In this document: in pieces, positions 24,281-37,000 of the stretch
Position numbering within the stretch: the first letter of the stretch is position 1
Layout of the letters: the number at the start of each line of letters is the position of its first letter
Assembly: GCA_002914805.1 (NCBI GenBank)
Contig: JXTB01000633.1
Coordinates: 82,451-146,450, forward strand
Source of the DNA: Parasponia andersonii
Taxonomy: Eukaryota; Streptophyta; Magnoliopsida; Rosales; Cannabaceae
DNA length: 64,000 bases
Direction: 5' to 3'
Position numbers and translations under genes: made by a program
Notes under the pieces: generated by a model
Seen by the model: only the letters and a program-made list of their open reading frames with translations
Database searches by the model: none
What the model was told of the DNA's origin: nothing

Positions 24281-26448
24281 TTGTTGAATCCACCGGAATT
24301 AGTTTTCATTATCAGCTAACTCTTTTAACAACTACGTACACGAGCATTCCAAAGCCTACCCACAATTTCTCTCTTTTTTTTTTTTTCCTTTTTGAGCCAA
24401 GGTCAAGTTTGTAATCATTTAAAAAACTTAAAAAAAAAAAACAAAATACAATTTCCTTCGAACAAAATTAATCCAAAAATAAGATATTTTAAAATACATA
24501 TAATTTATAATAGAAAGCAAGCAAGATTGATACATTCTACTTATTTATGTCTAGGGCGGAAAAATAATGCACAGAGATATGATGTGCACAAAGCTCTGTT
24601 GGATTATAATTCGAGCTCCATAAAGTCATAAGGACCTTTGTAGTTCTTTTAAAACACCTTCCATACTAATACGGTAATGACATCTTGAGGGAAGCAAAAT
24701 CTTCTAAATCTTGACCTTAGAATTTCAAATCTAGAGAAACGCCACAAAAACCAGAAGCCTACCGACAATTTCTATACATATATTTTTTGAAAGATACATG
24801 CACAGTGCCTACATTTAAAACTGAAAATGATAATATATACGATCATAAAACAAAACCCATTAAAGCTCTTTTTGGAGAAGAAAAGACTTGTTTGGCAAAT
24901 AGTCGTTTTTAATTATGGTATTGGTTATGTGATCGGATCCATAAAATTGGTCGTCTTCGTTTATATATTTCTTATCACATGTTGGATCTCCTAACCTTGT
25001 TTACTAGAAAGGGGCATGCATTAAAGCAGTTTAAAATATAGGTCATCGATCACTAAAACAAATGGTGGAAAACACGAAAAGACCCTCTTAAAGCAAAGGA
25101 AGACCTAGATGTGGGAATCTGATCAGCTTCCAAATTCCAATCACATGGGCTTCGAACAAAGCAACTCACATCAAACTAGATCAATAAATTTAATGGTCAC
25201 CACTAATAATTCCATAAATAGACCATCCATGTATAAAAATACCACATATGGTTTTCAACAGATTTTCTGGTAGAACTTATTTGGTACTACTTCTTGTCCA
25301 TTAATCAAACATTGAGTTGAAAGGTCACTTGAGAGAAGGACTCCTTGGAGAAGATACACGTGGCTAAAACCCAAGTCTTGACTAGATACTTGGTTTTTGG
25401 ACCCGTCATCCATGTTGTGGCAATGTGGAAAGTTCAGATTCACGACCGCACGCTGCCTGTTTCTCCATCACCTTATCTAAACTAGCTAGTAGGGTATGAA
25501 TGTCAACACCAATTACTTTTTTATTTTTTTTAATGGAGAGATTTTACGGTTTGATGTTGCAACTTGGAAAGGGTAGAAGTGGAGAGAAAGAGAGAGAAGT
25601 GCAGAAGGACTATTGTGTAGATTTTGACATGTACAGTTGTTTGGTAAGAAATAAGATCTTGAGAGAAAATGATTGATCAAAAGGAGTAAAGACTTGAAAT
25701 CACCGATCTAAATTCAGTATGTGATTGAAGTATAACTCAGCACCAGAAGAGCATGATATCTTATTTATAAGTAATAATGATGGCATCTTTGCTAAAAGAG
25801 AATGAGAATCATATGGGTTAATGATCCTTATTTAATTATTCATTAAAAAGAAGATTATCAACTTTGAACATATTTTAAACATGGGATAGATAATAGCTCA
25901 CTTTTAAAAAAAAAAAAAAAAGATTTTTTAAATAAAAAATTTGGAAATCTGAATTTGCCCGTCCTTCCATTTAGGAAAAAAAAAAAAAAAATCAACTCCG
26001 TCCACTATTGTCGAGAAAATCATATCTAAGTTATAAAAAATAAGATCTGATAATACATCTCACTTTTCCCTATTTTGATCAGGATGAAGATTCATAAAAC
26101 GAAGAAGCCGGTGAAGAAGTTCGGACTAGTCATGATTTAGAGAGAAAAAAATTCAAGCTGTTTTATCAGGGTATTTAAGTAAACTTAGATCATAAGACAT
26201 GAAAGGAAATTTTTAACTAAATTAATGAATGAGAACCTTATATCACTATGGGGCCATTAATTAATCCACCGGGTGTAAAAACCCTCTTCCTAAAAAACAT
26301 AAATTTGGAGGAAAAGAATAAGAATGTTATTTCTCTGACTTCGTAAAGAATGAAATCATTCGTAATAATTCTTCCATTATTTTTTACTAAATTTTTATAA
26401 GATAAATTCACTCTTAAAAACTCCTTCCCATTATAATTGCTTAAAAAT
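24281..26448. other. Intergenic, no gene recognised
   Basis: AT-rich with poly-A/T runs. About 25240-25490 is less AT-rich and has a 62-codon minus-strand frame that I cannot link to any family, so I do not call it a gene. Confidence 0.4.
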
Positions 26449-26536
26449 ATGGGAATTTTAAAAGGACGATACTTAAAATACAACATTACAATATGGGAAT
26501 TTTAAAAAGACGATATAGTAAAATACAATATTACAA
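26449..26536. repeat. Two-copy tandem repeat, 44-bp unit
   Basis: ATGGGAATTTTAAAAGGACGATA... starts at 26449 and again at 26493 with small changes. Confidence 0.85.
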
Positions 26537-26617
26537 CTCCTTTACCTAAGTTAAGTACATGAATGGCAGTTTACGATTTTGATTTTATTTCTTATTATTT
26601 TAAGCAAAATAATACTA

Positions 26618-26756
26618 GACATCTCACTAATTATCTCTCATTTTTTTAATACTGCCTAACAAAATTTATCTCTAATAAGTTTAATAATATTCACCAATTA
26701 AATATTAATAAATCATTTGTTACGTCAAATGATACGTAAAAAAATGAGATGGAGAT
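26618..26756. repeat. Possible small foldback element
   Basis: The left end has ATCTCTCATTTTTTTA; the right end, reverse-complemented, has ATCTCATTTTTTTA. This ~140-bp foldback structure has no clear target duplication and is tentative. Confidence 0.35.
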
Positions 26757-27001
26757 CCAAAGCATTAAACCATCATAATATGATTAATAATTCATGTTCT
26801 CATTTCTTTTATTCCGTTTCATATTTTCCTCATTTATTCATATTCTAATTTTATAGACATGGAGGATTTAACTCTTAAATCTCAATATTAGAAATGAATT
26901 ATAATTATTAATAAGTCTTCGACCACACCATACCAATTATTTAAAATTATAAGGATGGAGCACGACCTTGACAATACGAAGTTTTTAAAAAAAAAAAAAA
27001 A

Positions 27002-27030
27002 CATATATATATATATTTATATATATATAT
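27002..27030. repeat. (TA)n microsatellite
   Basis: An imperfect AT dinucleotide run directly after a poly-A stretch. Confidence 0.9.
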
Positions 27031-27383
27031 GAAAGGCTACAAATGAATTAGGACCAATAGGAAAAGTTCCCAAACGAGATACAAAAGGAGAGCAGCAAAT
27101 GTTTGTAAAGATGCACCCACTTGTGATAACTTTCTCTAACTTTTGGATACATAGACCCCTCTCCCTCCTCCCGGCCCCTACTCTCTATCTCTTAGTCTCA
27201 TCTGTCTCACTCTGAAAAATCACAAAAAAAAAAACATGATCTTATTAGAAGCCTACGTAGGAAAGGAAAGCTATATTTGATGGAGTATGATGCCGGTTTC
27301 AACTTCCAAGTACCATAGTCCATGGCTAGTTTTATTGCTGCCTAGATCCAACTTCAAAGGGAACAAATATTGGGAAAGCAAAC

Positions 27384-27404
27384 CATATATATATATATAT
27401 ATAT
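27384..27404. repeat. (AT)n microsatellite
   Basis: About ten AT units. Confidence 0.9.
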
Positions 27405-27961
27405 GCAATATCTCCTGATGCGCACTGATTAAAGTCTTACAGAGATCTTTAACTGATATCCTATGAAAGAGAAGAAAACTACGGCTACCGAACTTTGTAG
27501 CCCCTTTGACTTAAGCATCCTAGTACATTAAAAAATAACGGACGAAATTCAGTCACATGGGGCAAAACCCAATAGGATGTTATTGGTAGTATGCTACATT
27601 GATATTTGAAGTTTGTTAGAGACAGACACATAAACATTAGATTTACATTGTCAATTTATGTGGACTATACTGAAATTCATTAGTGTACATGTCTCTGTTG
27701 CTAGCGAACTACTTGATGTTTACATGTAATTGTATCTGAATATTTGTGGTGTCTATTTCTAAACTAATTCCACCAATTTTTCTTCTCTTTTTTTTTTTTT
27801 TGGGGTATATCGACCATGCTGATAATCATTAATGGGAAGAAAATGAGAATGGAAAATCTTAGAAGTTATGTTATGTTGACAGATCCATTTTGGAGAAGGA
27901 AAGAAAAAACCCTCTTTGCCGCATGCCATAACTTTGGGGGTCCATTCTATAGCTAGGGCTA

Positions 27962-28953
27962 TATCATATAATATATAATGAACTGAGTCTATAATAAAAA
28001 CCATCATTAACCAAAATATTGCACTATACAAACATAAATGCGTGTAACACAATAAGTATCTAAACTAAATCACAAACTCTTAGTAAAACTGTACACCATC
28101 CAAAATACAACACCAATACAAGCAATGTGCTTGTGAAAGACTTTAGGTGGTAAACCTTTGGTGAGCAGATCTGTTACCATAGAGTTTGTACCGATATACT
28201 CAATTAACACTAAACGACTCGGTACTCTTTCTCTTACAACTAGAAAGTTAAAGTCAATGTGTTTCGACTTTGGTGAGCTCCTGCTACTGTTGGAATATAA
28301 AACTGTCGAGTTATTGTCAAAATAAAGTTTCAATGGCCTTTCAATGCCATTTACTACATGTAGCTCGGTGACAAAGTTACGCAACCATATTGCATGATTG
28401 GATGCCTCATAACAGGTTATGAATTCTACCTCCATAGTTGAAGTTGCTATAAATGTCTACTTAGCACTCTTCCAGAAAATAGCTCCTCCGGCTAAAAGAA
28501 AGACATAGTCTGATGTGGATCTCTTACTGTCTAAACATCCCACAAAATCAAAGTCAGAGTACCCAATAATCTCCAAAATATCTGATCTCTGATAAGTCAG
28601 CATATATTCATTTGTTCTCTGTAAATACCTCATAATCCTCTTTGCTGCATTCCAATGATCCACTCCATGGTTACTCATATATCTGCCTAACATACTAACT
28701 ATGAACACAAGATCTAGATGCGTACATACTTATGCATACATCAGACTCCCTACAGCCAAAGCATAAGGAAACTGTTGCATGGCTTCTTTATCAACATCAT
28801 TCTTGGGGTTTTAGCTGAGGCTAAATTTATCTCCCTTAGATACTGGAGTATCTGTTGGTGCATACTTATCCATACCAAACCTATTGAGCACCATCTCAAT
28901 ATAGCTATTTTGTGATAACCTAAAGATACCCCGAGAACAATCTCGATATATCT
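27962..28953 (-). repeat. Near-identical copy of an internal copia segment (copy of 18411-19402)
   Basis: 992 bp match the RNase H/RT part of the element at 17560-24275 with a constant offset of 9551 bases. I see only two differences. One changes Ile to Phe in the RNase H frame (near 28250); the other turns a Gln codon into a stop (near 28732). No LTR, PBS or target duplication accompanies it. The left edge breaks inside copia sequence, and the right edge is exactly the single N at 28954. The source element's own LTRs are far more diverged, so this copy is either very recent or an assembly artefact. Confidence 0.95.
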
Positions 28954-28954
28954 N
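28954..28954. other. Ambiguous base N (assembly join or gap)
   Basis: The only N seen in the window. It coincides with the end of the 992-bp duplicate; the sequence after it does not match the other copy. Confidence 0.95.
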
Positions 28955-30304
28955 AACCTTAGATAGAACAGAATTATTGCACTTAATGATTCATACATCC
29001 AATTCAGTTCGTTCTTAACAATGATGTACTTTCTATACTTCATAACACTTTGTCAGAAAATAATAATAGCACTCCTTCATGTCTCAATTTTTGATTATGT
29101 ACAGAAGTTATTATTAACAATGAATTGCCTTTGTATAAAGAAAGCTCTGTCTTACTTATTGAAAATTAATGACAATCAGTTAGTATTTCAAGTAATATAT
29201 TATTTAAATTGAACATTAATCCAGACGCGTACGTACAAGTACTATATATATAGAATTGATACAATCAGAAACAAAAAATGCTTTTGACCGAAAAGTTTCC
29301 ATAATTAGTATTCTCTTTTGATATGATGTTGGAAAAGCATGATTATTGATCCATTAGGACCATTACCATTATTTTAATCATATATAAAGGAAAAGATAGC
29401 CACTAATAACTATATGGACAAGCTTGTTGGTTTTTTTTTCCAGAGAAAAAGAGAGGAGGAGATTATCAATGTGGTTACTTTTTTGAATTTGATTAAAGGA
29501 GTTCAAATTTGCATTATGTGGATAGAGAAAAAAGAATTGGATTGGTAGATAGATACCCTCGTATCTAAGACTTCTGAATGAGCTACTTAAATTCGAATAT
29601 GTGATTTCCAGTCTCCAGGATAACCACAGTACTGTTAGGCTAACTGTTTCGTAGTTGGTGAGAAGCTTGTTGGTTGAGAATAAAAATATAAGATATGCCA
29701 TCAAGTTGTTAAGTTTAAAAGACTTAATACTAGTAGTAGTGAAAGAAATGATGATCAATTGATAGACACTACTACAATATCAACTTCCATATAATGCATA
29801 CCACCATGTATATAATTGTTCTTCACGGTGTTCTTTCATTATCGAACCACATTTGTCAAATAACTTTTACGGTAAGAAGGGTTACCCCTTAAAAGAAAAA
29901 CAAACAAACAAACTAGTACAAGTGTACAACAGTACTAATGTTCTACTAATGGTCCTCGTTTCTTTGACCAATACAAGGCTTATTTTTACATAAGAAACCC
30001 TAGTTATAAAGTGAAAAACAGCGTAGGTTAAATGGATGGAAATATGACCATTTTAAGGCAAAATAGCTTTTTTTAGGAATTTTTTGCCATAATAAATTTT
30101 TCAGGACTAGTAATTTTTATTATGATTATTGTGCCTAAATATTATGACAATAACTAGCCCTAGCCTAAAACTGAAAAATAGTTCCAAAAAACTATTTTTG
30201 AAAAGAAAATTCTTATTTCCGCCTATTCTCCCAAACGCATATGACTAAGAGGTATTAGAACAGGTATCGTTTTTTACACTTGATTTTGCAAAAGGATAAT
30301 AAAA
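28955..30304. other. Intergenic AT-rich, no gene recognised
   Basis: Only short frames without family features are seen. Confidence 0.4.
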
Positions 30305-30495
30305 GAGTTCCCAATTGTATTTCAAACTTTTTAACCATTTTGTGACATGTGAGTGTCGATACAATTGATAAGTATATTAAATTTAAATCTGGTTAACATA
30401 AAATTTTTTCATGTTAAATTATAATTCATCAAACAATTACTCATATGTCACGTAACTTTGTGTTGAAAAGTTTAGGCAAGAATTGAGAATTCCAT
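30305..30495. repeat. Imperfect foldback repeat (MITE-like)
   Basis: The left arm GAGTTCCCAATTG...TGTGACATGTGAGT pairs imperfectly with the reverse complement of the right arm (GAATTCTCAATTC...GTGACATATGAGT). The arms are each about 60 bp around an AT-rich centre. Termini and target duplication are not clear. Confidence 0.45.
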
Positions 30496-30796
30496 AGTTT
30501 CTGTTTAAAAAATATCCAATTTTTTAGCTAAAAATATTATCAAACTTAATACTTATCGATTTTTATAGAAGGTGTAACAGCTGATTGATAAAAATCACGC
30601 AGTAAAAAAAATAAATAAATAAAAAAAACCAGGATTTACTTAATGATTTAATCTACAATTCTCTTAAAAGCAATAATAAGCCTCGTTTGGGCCAGCTCTA
30701 CATTAATCTAGGAGTTAAGTAGGTGATTATTATTTTTTTCAAATGTTTAATTAAATTTATCACCATTATTAGATTCTACCATTTTAAGAGGGAATT

Positions 30797-31058
30797 AGTC
30801 AAAAATCTGTCAAAAATTCATCAAGAATGCGTTAAGAATCCATCAAGAATACTGCCGACGTCAAGAATCTATCAAGATTGTCAAGAATTCATCAAGAATT
30901 CATCAAAAATCTGTCAAGATCTCTGCCAATGTCAAGAATCTATCAAGAATCTGTCAAGATCGTAAAGAATTCATTAATACTTTATCAAGAATCCGTCAAG
31001 ATTGTCGCCAATGTCAAAGATCCTTCAAGAATTCATCAAAAATTCATTAAAAATTCAT
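30797..31058. repeat. Minisatellite of TCAAGAAT-type ~11-12-bp units
   Basis: Roughly 20 variants of (C/A)(T/C)(A/G)TCAAGAAT fill this block. A higher-order pattern is marked by CTGCCGACG, CTGCCAATG and TCGCCAATG at about 30852, 30922 and 31005. Frames through it give repetitive K-N-S-S-R-I-style peptides, which are by-products of the repeat. Confidence 0.85.
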
Positions 31059-34000
31059 TTTAAAAAAGTGACATGGTGGTAAATTTAATTAATGAAGAAA
31101 AAAATAATGTAAAACTAATTTATTCTTAATTCTAGTGATGTTTGACTTAAACCTTCTTTGAGCTCAATCAAACCCATGTCTAAATTTTAAACTGTCACTT
31201 AACCATTAAATTAACGTACTTCATAGAAATTGTGAAAACTATAAAATTGCCATATCAGCATGAAAAAATTTGAAAGACCAAGTACTCATAGTAACTTTAA
31301 TGAAATTTCTTTATTCTTGTTTTTTTTTTCTCTTTTCTTTTTTTTCGCCTTTTTTTTCTTTTTTTGACATTTGACCTCCCTAGCAAGCTGTAGTTTTGTA
31401 TAGTGATGTCAGAAACTTCAACTATAAGAGTCAGCATGATGCACCAAATATTTTACTTTTCTTATTTTGGGTAATCCGGAAATTTTCTTTTTTATTTGTT
31501 TATTTCTTTGTCTATTTTAGATAACTGATCAAAGAAGAATTTTCTTCGTCCTCATTATGATCATTTATACTTGCATATGCTTTAATTCGTGAAAACCTTA
31601 CGAAAAAAAAAAAAAAAAAAGGTTTATGGGGACAGTTCAAATTGCAGCCCATTAAAGAGGAACGAAAGCAACTAAGTAGGCATTGGACACCACACAACTT
31701 GAAAAGAGACCACTGATTAATTCCAAATTAAAGCCTTGTAGTTTTTAGCTTAAATGAGAAACAAAAAATATTAATTAATAACTTTAGTAATCTTACTTCT
31801 GAAAAAAGAAATAAGAATAAATAGAAAAAACATGAAAATTGGGTAATCTGTGAAGAAGCAAAATAAAATTTAAGAAATATTTTGTACCGTATTGAGGAAC
31901 TTTCTGGTGGGATTTGAGCAAAAGATCAGTTTCTTTTGTTTCACTTATATTACGTAATGGAGTGAGAAAATTTCGAGTTATATCGTTCACTTTGTAGTAA
32001 ATAATTTACCTACATAAATGTATTTTCATGTTTCCTAGAAATGAAAAATATTATCTACCATCCATGCAGTTGTTTCAAATACCCCATTTAAAACAAATTA
32101 AAATTTTCCCAGTCTAATACAAAAATATTTTAGCTACTGTAATACAAGTGTATATTATCATAGCTGCGTTGTGTTTAAGTTTCAGAATCATTTCTGATTA
32201 AATACATTTGGAGCATAGAAAAAGAAAACATCACAATTAGGTCAAAACTCTGCATAACATTCTTTTAATATCAATATTCTTCACCTTTTATTCACAAATA
32301 CATTTGGGTTTTATTACCATAGTTTTGTAATTTAACAAATAAATCTCTTCATTTGATTTGGAACAATTTGATATGATGATTGACCCATAGAATCCATCAT
32401 GTGGGTTGATGGGAATCCGTGGATCTAATATCGATTTAATGTGTCTTGTGACCCTCTAATTGATGAGTAGTTATGATTTTAACTTCTTCTATTAGATCTT
32501 TTGGTGGAACCCAGATGTCTGATTCTTTACATTATTCTATCTCCATGCATATGGTTTATTTGATAAATAATATTAATGGCATCTATTGATTGAATAATGC
32601 GTTGCATAATGTCTTTTAAGTTGGAAAAGACATCTACCTCTACTATACATTTAAGTACTCTTTTGCGTATTTTTTTCTTCTTTTCTGGCATATTCAATAT
32701 TTTTTTTAACAGAGAGAAAATTCTTGGCCTCAGTCAATTATAATTTGCGCTTTTATAATTATAATTTGCGCTTTTATTTGGATATAATTAGAATTGCAGT
32801 CTTTATTAGTAAGTATATAGTATGATATGTAGATAGCTGGCCTCTTGTGACAAAATGACTAGATAACATCTTGTTTTTCTAGAGTTTGCACGCCATTGAT
32901 GACAGAAGCAACAATAACACTCATAATGAAAGTATATGAAAAACATTTACCCATAAAATCAATGAAATTTTCAATGGGAAACTTAGGGCTATATATTATT
33001 TGACCTTACTCCCAATTTAGTATGTGAAAGTTTCATTTATACCGTTCGATCGGTCCCTGCTCTGTTATTGAATATCAAATTTGTCTCCCTGTCAAGATCT
33101 TAATATTAATAATGAAATGAAGACATTATCAGCTTTTCAGAGAAAAGTTTCAATATTGAAAATTTTAAGAGAAAAGGCTCGGTCGATGAATAAATAAAGT
33201 AGAAGAGAAGAAAAATGTAGAGGGAAATTAAATACTTTTCCTCTAAAGTTGTTTGTTTATTGGAAAGGAAAGAGAACAAATGTATTTTATTCATAAATAA
33301 CTAGTTTTAAAATTTAGCTTACGATATAGTTTAGTAATTTAAAACCTTGGCGATTTTATTTTCTCTTCTACTCTCTTACCAAACGATACACTCTCTCTTT
33401 TTTTTCTGCCTTTTTCTCTCTTGCTTTTCCTTTCGTCTCCCGTTTCACCTCTACCAAAGAGACTACAAACAACTAATTAAACAAAAGTTCAAGGGCATAA
33501 ATCTGATATTAGAACCAAATTTCAAAGACCATAATTGCATTTAATCCAAAAGGTTATAATTAACAAATAAAACATATATACTCTCCCTGCCAATTGTTAA
33601 ATGTACTAATCTTTCTTCATTTTGTTGATCTTGGCCGAGACCATTTGCTTAAACTGAGATCAATTATTTACTGAGAGAGATGTTTCACAAAACTTGGATT
33701 GCTCCATTTTTCTTTCACATCAAAGCAAAAGCCCCGAAATATTGACTAAGAAAAGGAAGCTGCAACGGCTTTGGCTCTCACACTATAGTACCAAGTTCCT
33801 AGCTAGTATCTACCCCTTGTAGAATGTTGACAACTACAAGATCAACCATATAGCTGTATAAATAAAGGGTTTTCACCATAAAGAGAGTATAGAGACAAAG
33901 TGACATGACATGAGTGGAATGTAAGTGATTCAGGGAACAAGATAAGAATATATAAATAGTTTATGATTTATTTCTACTCTTGATTTCTCCTATTCTAAAG

Positions 34001-37000
34001 TTTTAGGCTAGGTTATCTTGTTGTACTTGATATAAACACCATGTTTTAAAACCCCTACATTTTCAGACCCTATTATTTGAAGCATATTGATCAAGTCGGT
34101 GATAGCTTTAACAGACATAATATGGCAGTTACCTATTCACTGTGGCCCAACATTCATGCACAGAAATGTCATTTGTCAGCTTCTTTGGTGGCAACTAATT
34201 ATAGTAGAAACAAGATTTGATCTCTGATATCGATATGGTTAATAAACTTGTTAGTAAACATGCTACTGTGCTCTAAACTTGTTTAGGAACAAAGAAACTT
34301 GCTGCTCAACTAGTGTTTCATCCCCATTGCTTGTTTCTCCACCTCCTATAGCCAATCGAAAGCCATTAGATATGCTATATTATGTTTTGTCGTGAAATGT
34401 TATTATATTGTCACCTTGCTGAAAAATGTTATTATATTTCATAGATGACCCAGATAGCTCTTACCTTTCAAATAATTGGTCTCCTTGCTGAGAGCATTGT
34501 AGCAATGTTTTGGATTTTTTAATAAGAAGAATGTAAGGTATTGGTCAGTTTATATTTATTATATAATGAATGTGCTTTGGTCCTCAGGCCAAATCATACT
34601 TACTAGAAAGTTTAATCCTTTATTTCCCCCTATTAGGTCAACAAAAATTAATGTGCAACCGTATTATAGCCAATACTACATCGACCACATCCATAGTTTT
34701 TGCTCTATTTGGCCAAGAAATGAGTAATTGTTCCATATCATGATGATCTCAATATTGAAAGGAGATTAAGTGCTAAAACGAAGGCAAATCAATGTTAGTT
34801 TATGTTGAGGGATGGGATCTTACTTATTACTCGTAATAATTTGTAATTGGCAAGTGGGGACAAAAATGCTCACTCAAGTGACAATATCATTTGCTTGGTA
34901 AACCAAACTTCAAAATCTGAGTGCTACTCATTTATAATTCGAGTAAAGAGAGATCACAAAATTGAGTGGGAACCAAAAATTTAAGAAATGCTACATGTAC
35001 GGCATTAATGTTTAAAACATGATAATTAAGATATAGACAAATGAATTTGTCAAAAATAAGTTTGTAAAGTTCTGTGTCGAATCCGCCTGCACTAGGCTCG
35101 ATCGTGAGGGTTACGTGGAGAAGGTTTTTCTAAGTTGTGTAACAAGACTAATTATAAAATTACCATTTAACACAATGCTTTCAATTTCAAGGCTTAAACA
35201 TGAGCCTACAAGTAATAATTAAGAAACGATCGGTTTCTATATTTCCTAAGTAAGATACGTCCTATTTCGAGGAGAGTTTCACAGCAAGAATTCTCTAGTT
35301 TCTGAGAAAGTAACAGGAAATAGGAAAGAAACCCAGGTTTAGCTAGAGCGGGTAGACAGAAAAGAGTGAATCAACCAATTACCAAAGAAAGCAGACTAAA
35401 GCTTTCATGATTCCACAACACATAAGTATTAGCTTCCCTTTTGTGCAGAAAAGTTGCATCATAAAATATCGAACAAAAACGAATCATTTTGGCTTTGTCT
35501 AAATGTCGGAATCTAGGGCTCCAAACCCATCCTAGATGGTAGACTGATCTTTTTGGCTTCAAAAGTCATGGTCTTCAATTATCAGGGACCATGAAAGAAA
35601 TTCTTTTTCTTTTCTCCCCTTTTTGATCTTAAAGTCAAAATTGAGCAATATGAATAAAGACCCTCTTTGCTGCGCAATTTCTAAGAAGTTGTGGACACAA
35701 AATAGCTGCATTTAATAATGATCGAAGCTTTTTAGCCGTAGTTCAAACGATAATATAATATTACTACATTTCAACGCTAATTGAGGCTTCATTGGCATTT
35801 TATAAAGTAACCTCTAGAAAGCTTTTACGTCAGGTTCAAGTTTGGAGTGGTCCTAATCACTATTATAGTTGTCCATGGAAATTTTTAACCAAGAAAGAAA
35901 GCAAACCAAGTCCAAAAGCAGTAAGTATACTGTAAAATCTTTTATATGAGAAACTTGTCCTGTGCAAGGGACATAAGCTGTCATGACAATGTGAGAGAGC
36001 TTGGAAGTTGAACATTTTTATTCCACACAATACCATTTCCATGTCTCTCTCCTTAATTTCATAAGTTCCACTTTAAGTTTTTTTCTTTAATTTATTATTA
36101 CCCACTTGATGATTTAACCAATACCATATTTATTTAGGAGACCCAATTATGGCCTAAGCAAGCAAAAGACACTAGTACAATCAGAGTCGATGGCCCCCCA
36201 AGTACAAGAGGTTGTTAAAGCCTTGTAGTGACCCTTAAAAGAGAGCATGCATCTTTCTTGGGGCCAAAACAAAATCAGCTCCTAATATTATCCACTATGA
36301 AGACGTGCCTAAATAAAATACTACGTCACCATACCCAAATAATTGGGACAACGTCACAAGGCATTTACGCCATACACAAACACACGCATAATGATCGTAT
36401 ATTCGTATACTATAGTAGTTCTACTTCACCCGCCCTATCACTCTTTATGCCAAAGTATTCCGTTCAAAGCCAGTATATAACCCAAATAAGCAATCAACTA
36501 TCCAAACTATAACTTGTGAAATAGAAAAATGCCCACAGTGGTCCTTGAACTTCTTGACAGTGAAATGATAAAACATGCTTGCCTAGAGGATAAGCTAGAG
36601 GTTATTTCTTTCCGTGGCACTGCCATAAGAGGCTATGCCCGGTAGGAGGGAGAGAAAGCAGGTAGGTAGGAGAGCTATGTAGTCAAAAGAAGGAAAGTGG
36701 AAAGAAAGAGGACTCGTCCATTGTGTTTACTAATCCATTGTAGAGGAATTAAAAATTGGCTCAACTGAGAATTTAAAATCTATAGTTTAATCTATTCGCT
36801 TTTAAAATCCTTTCTACTAAACAATCACCTTAATCCAAATCCATTCACTAATCTCATACTCATCTCTTTCCTTCCACTTCTCCCTTAGGACACACTCTAA
36901 GCAGTAAAATACGTATAGTGCTCTCACCAAGTTCAAACTATGATAAAATATAGCGAAAAAAGTGGAAACAAATAAACTGAAACTTAGCTTCCTCCTAGGA

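Noticed and set aside
25255..25443. 62-codon minus-strand frame in a less AT-rich patch
   Set aside because: No recognisable motif, no clear upstream exon or start context, and no continuation. The base composition alone is not enough to call a gene.
30723..31063. Frames with K-N-S-S-R-I repeats that look like a repetitive protein
   Set aside because: They are by-products of the TCAAGAAT minisatellite; nothing around supports transcription or splicing.
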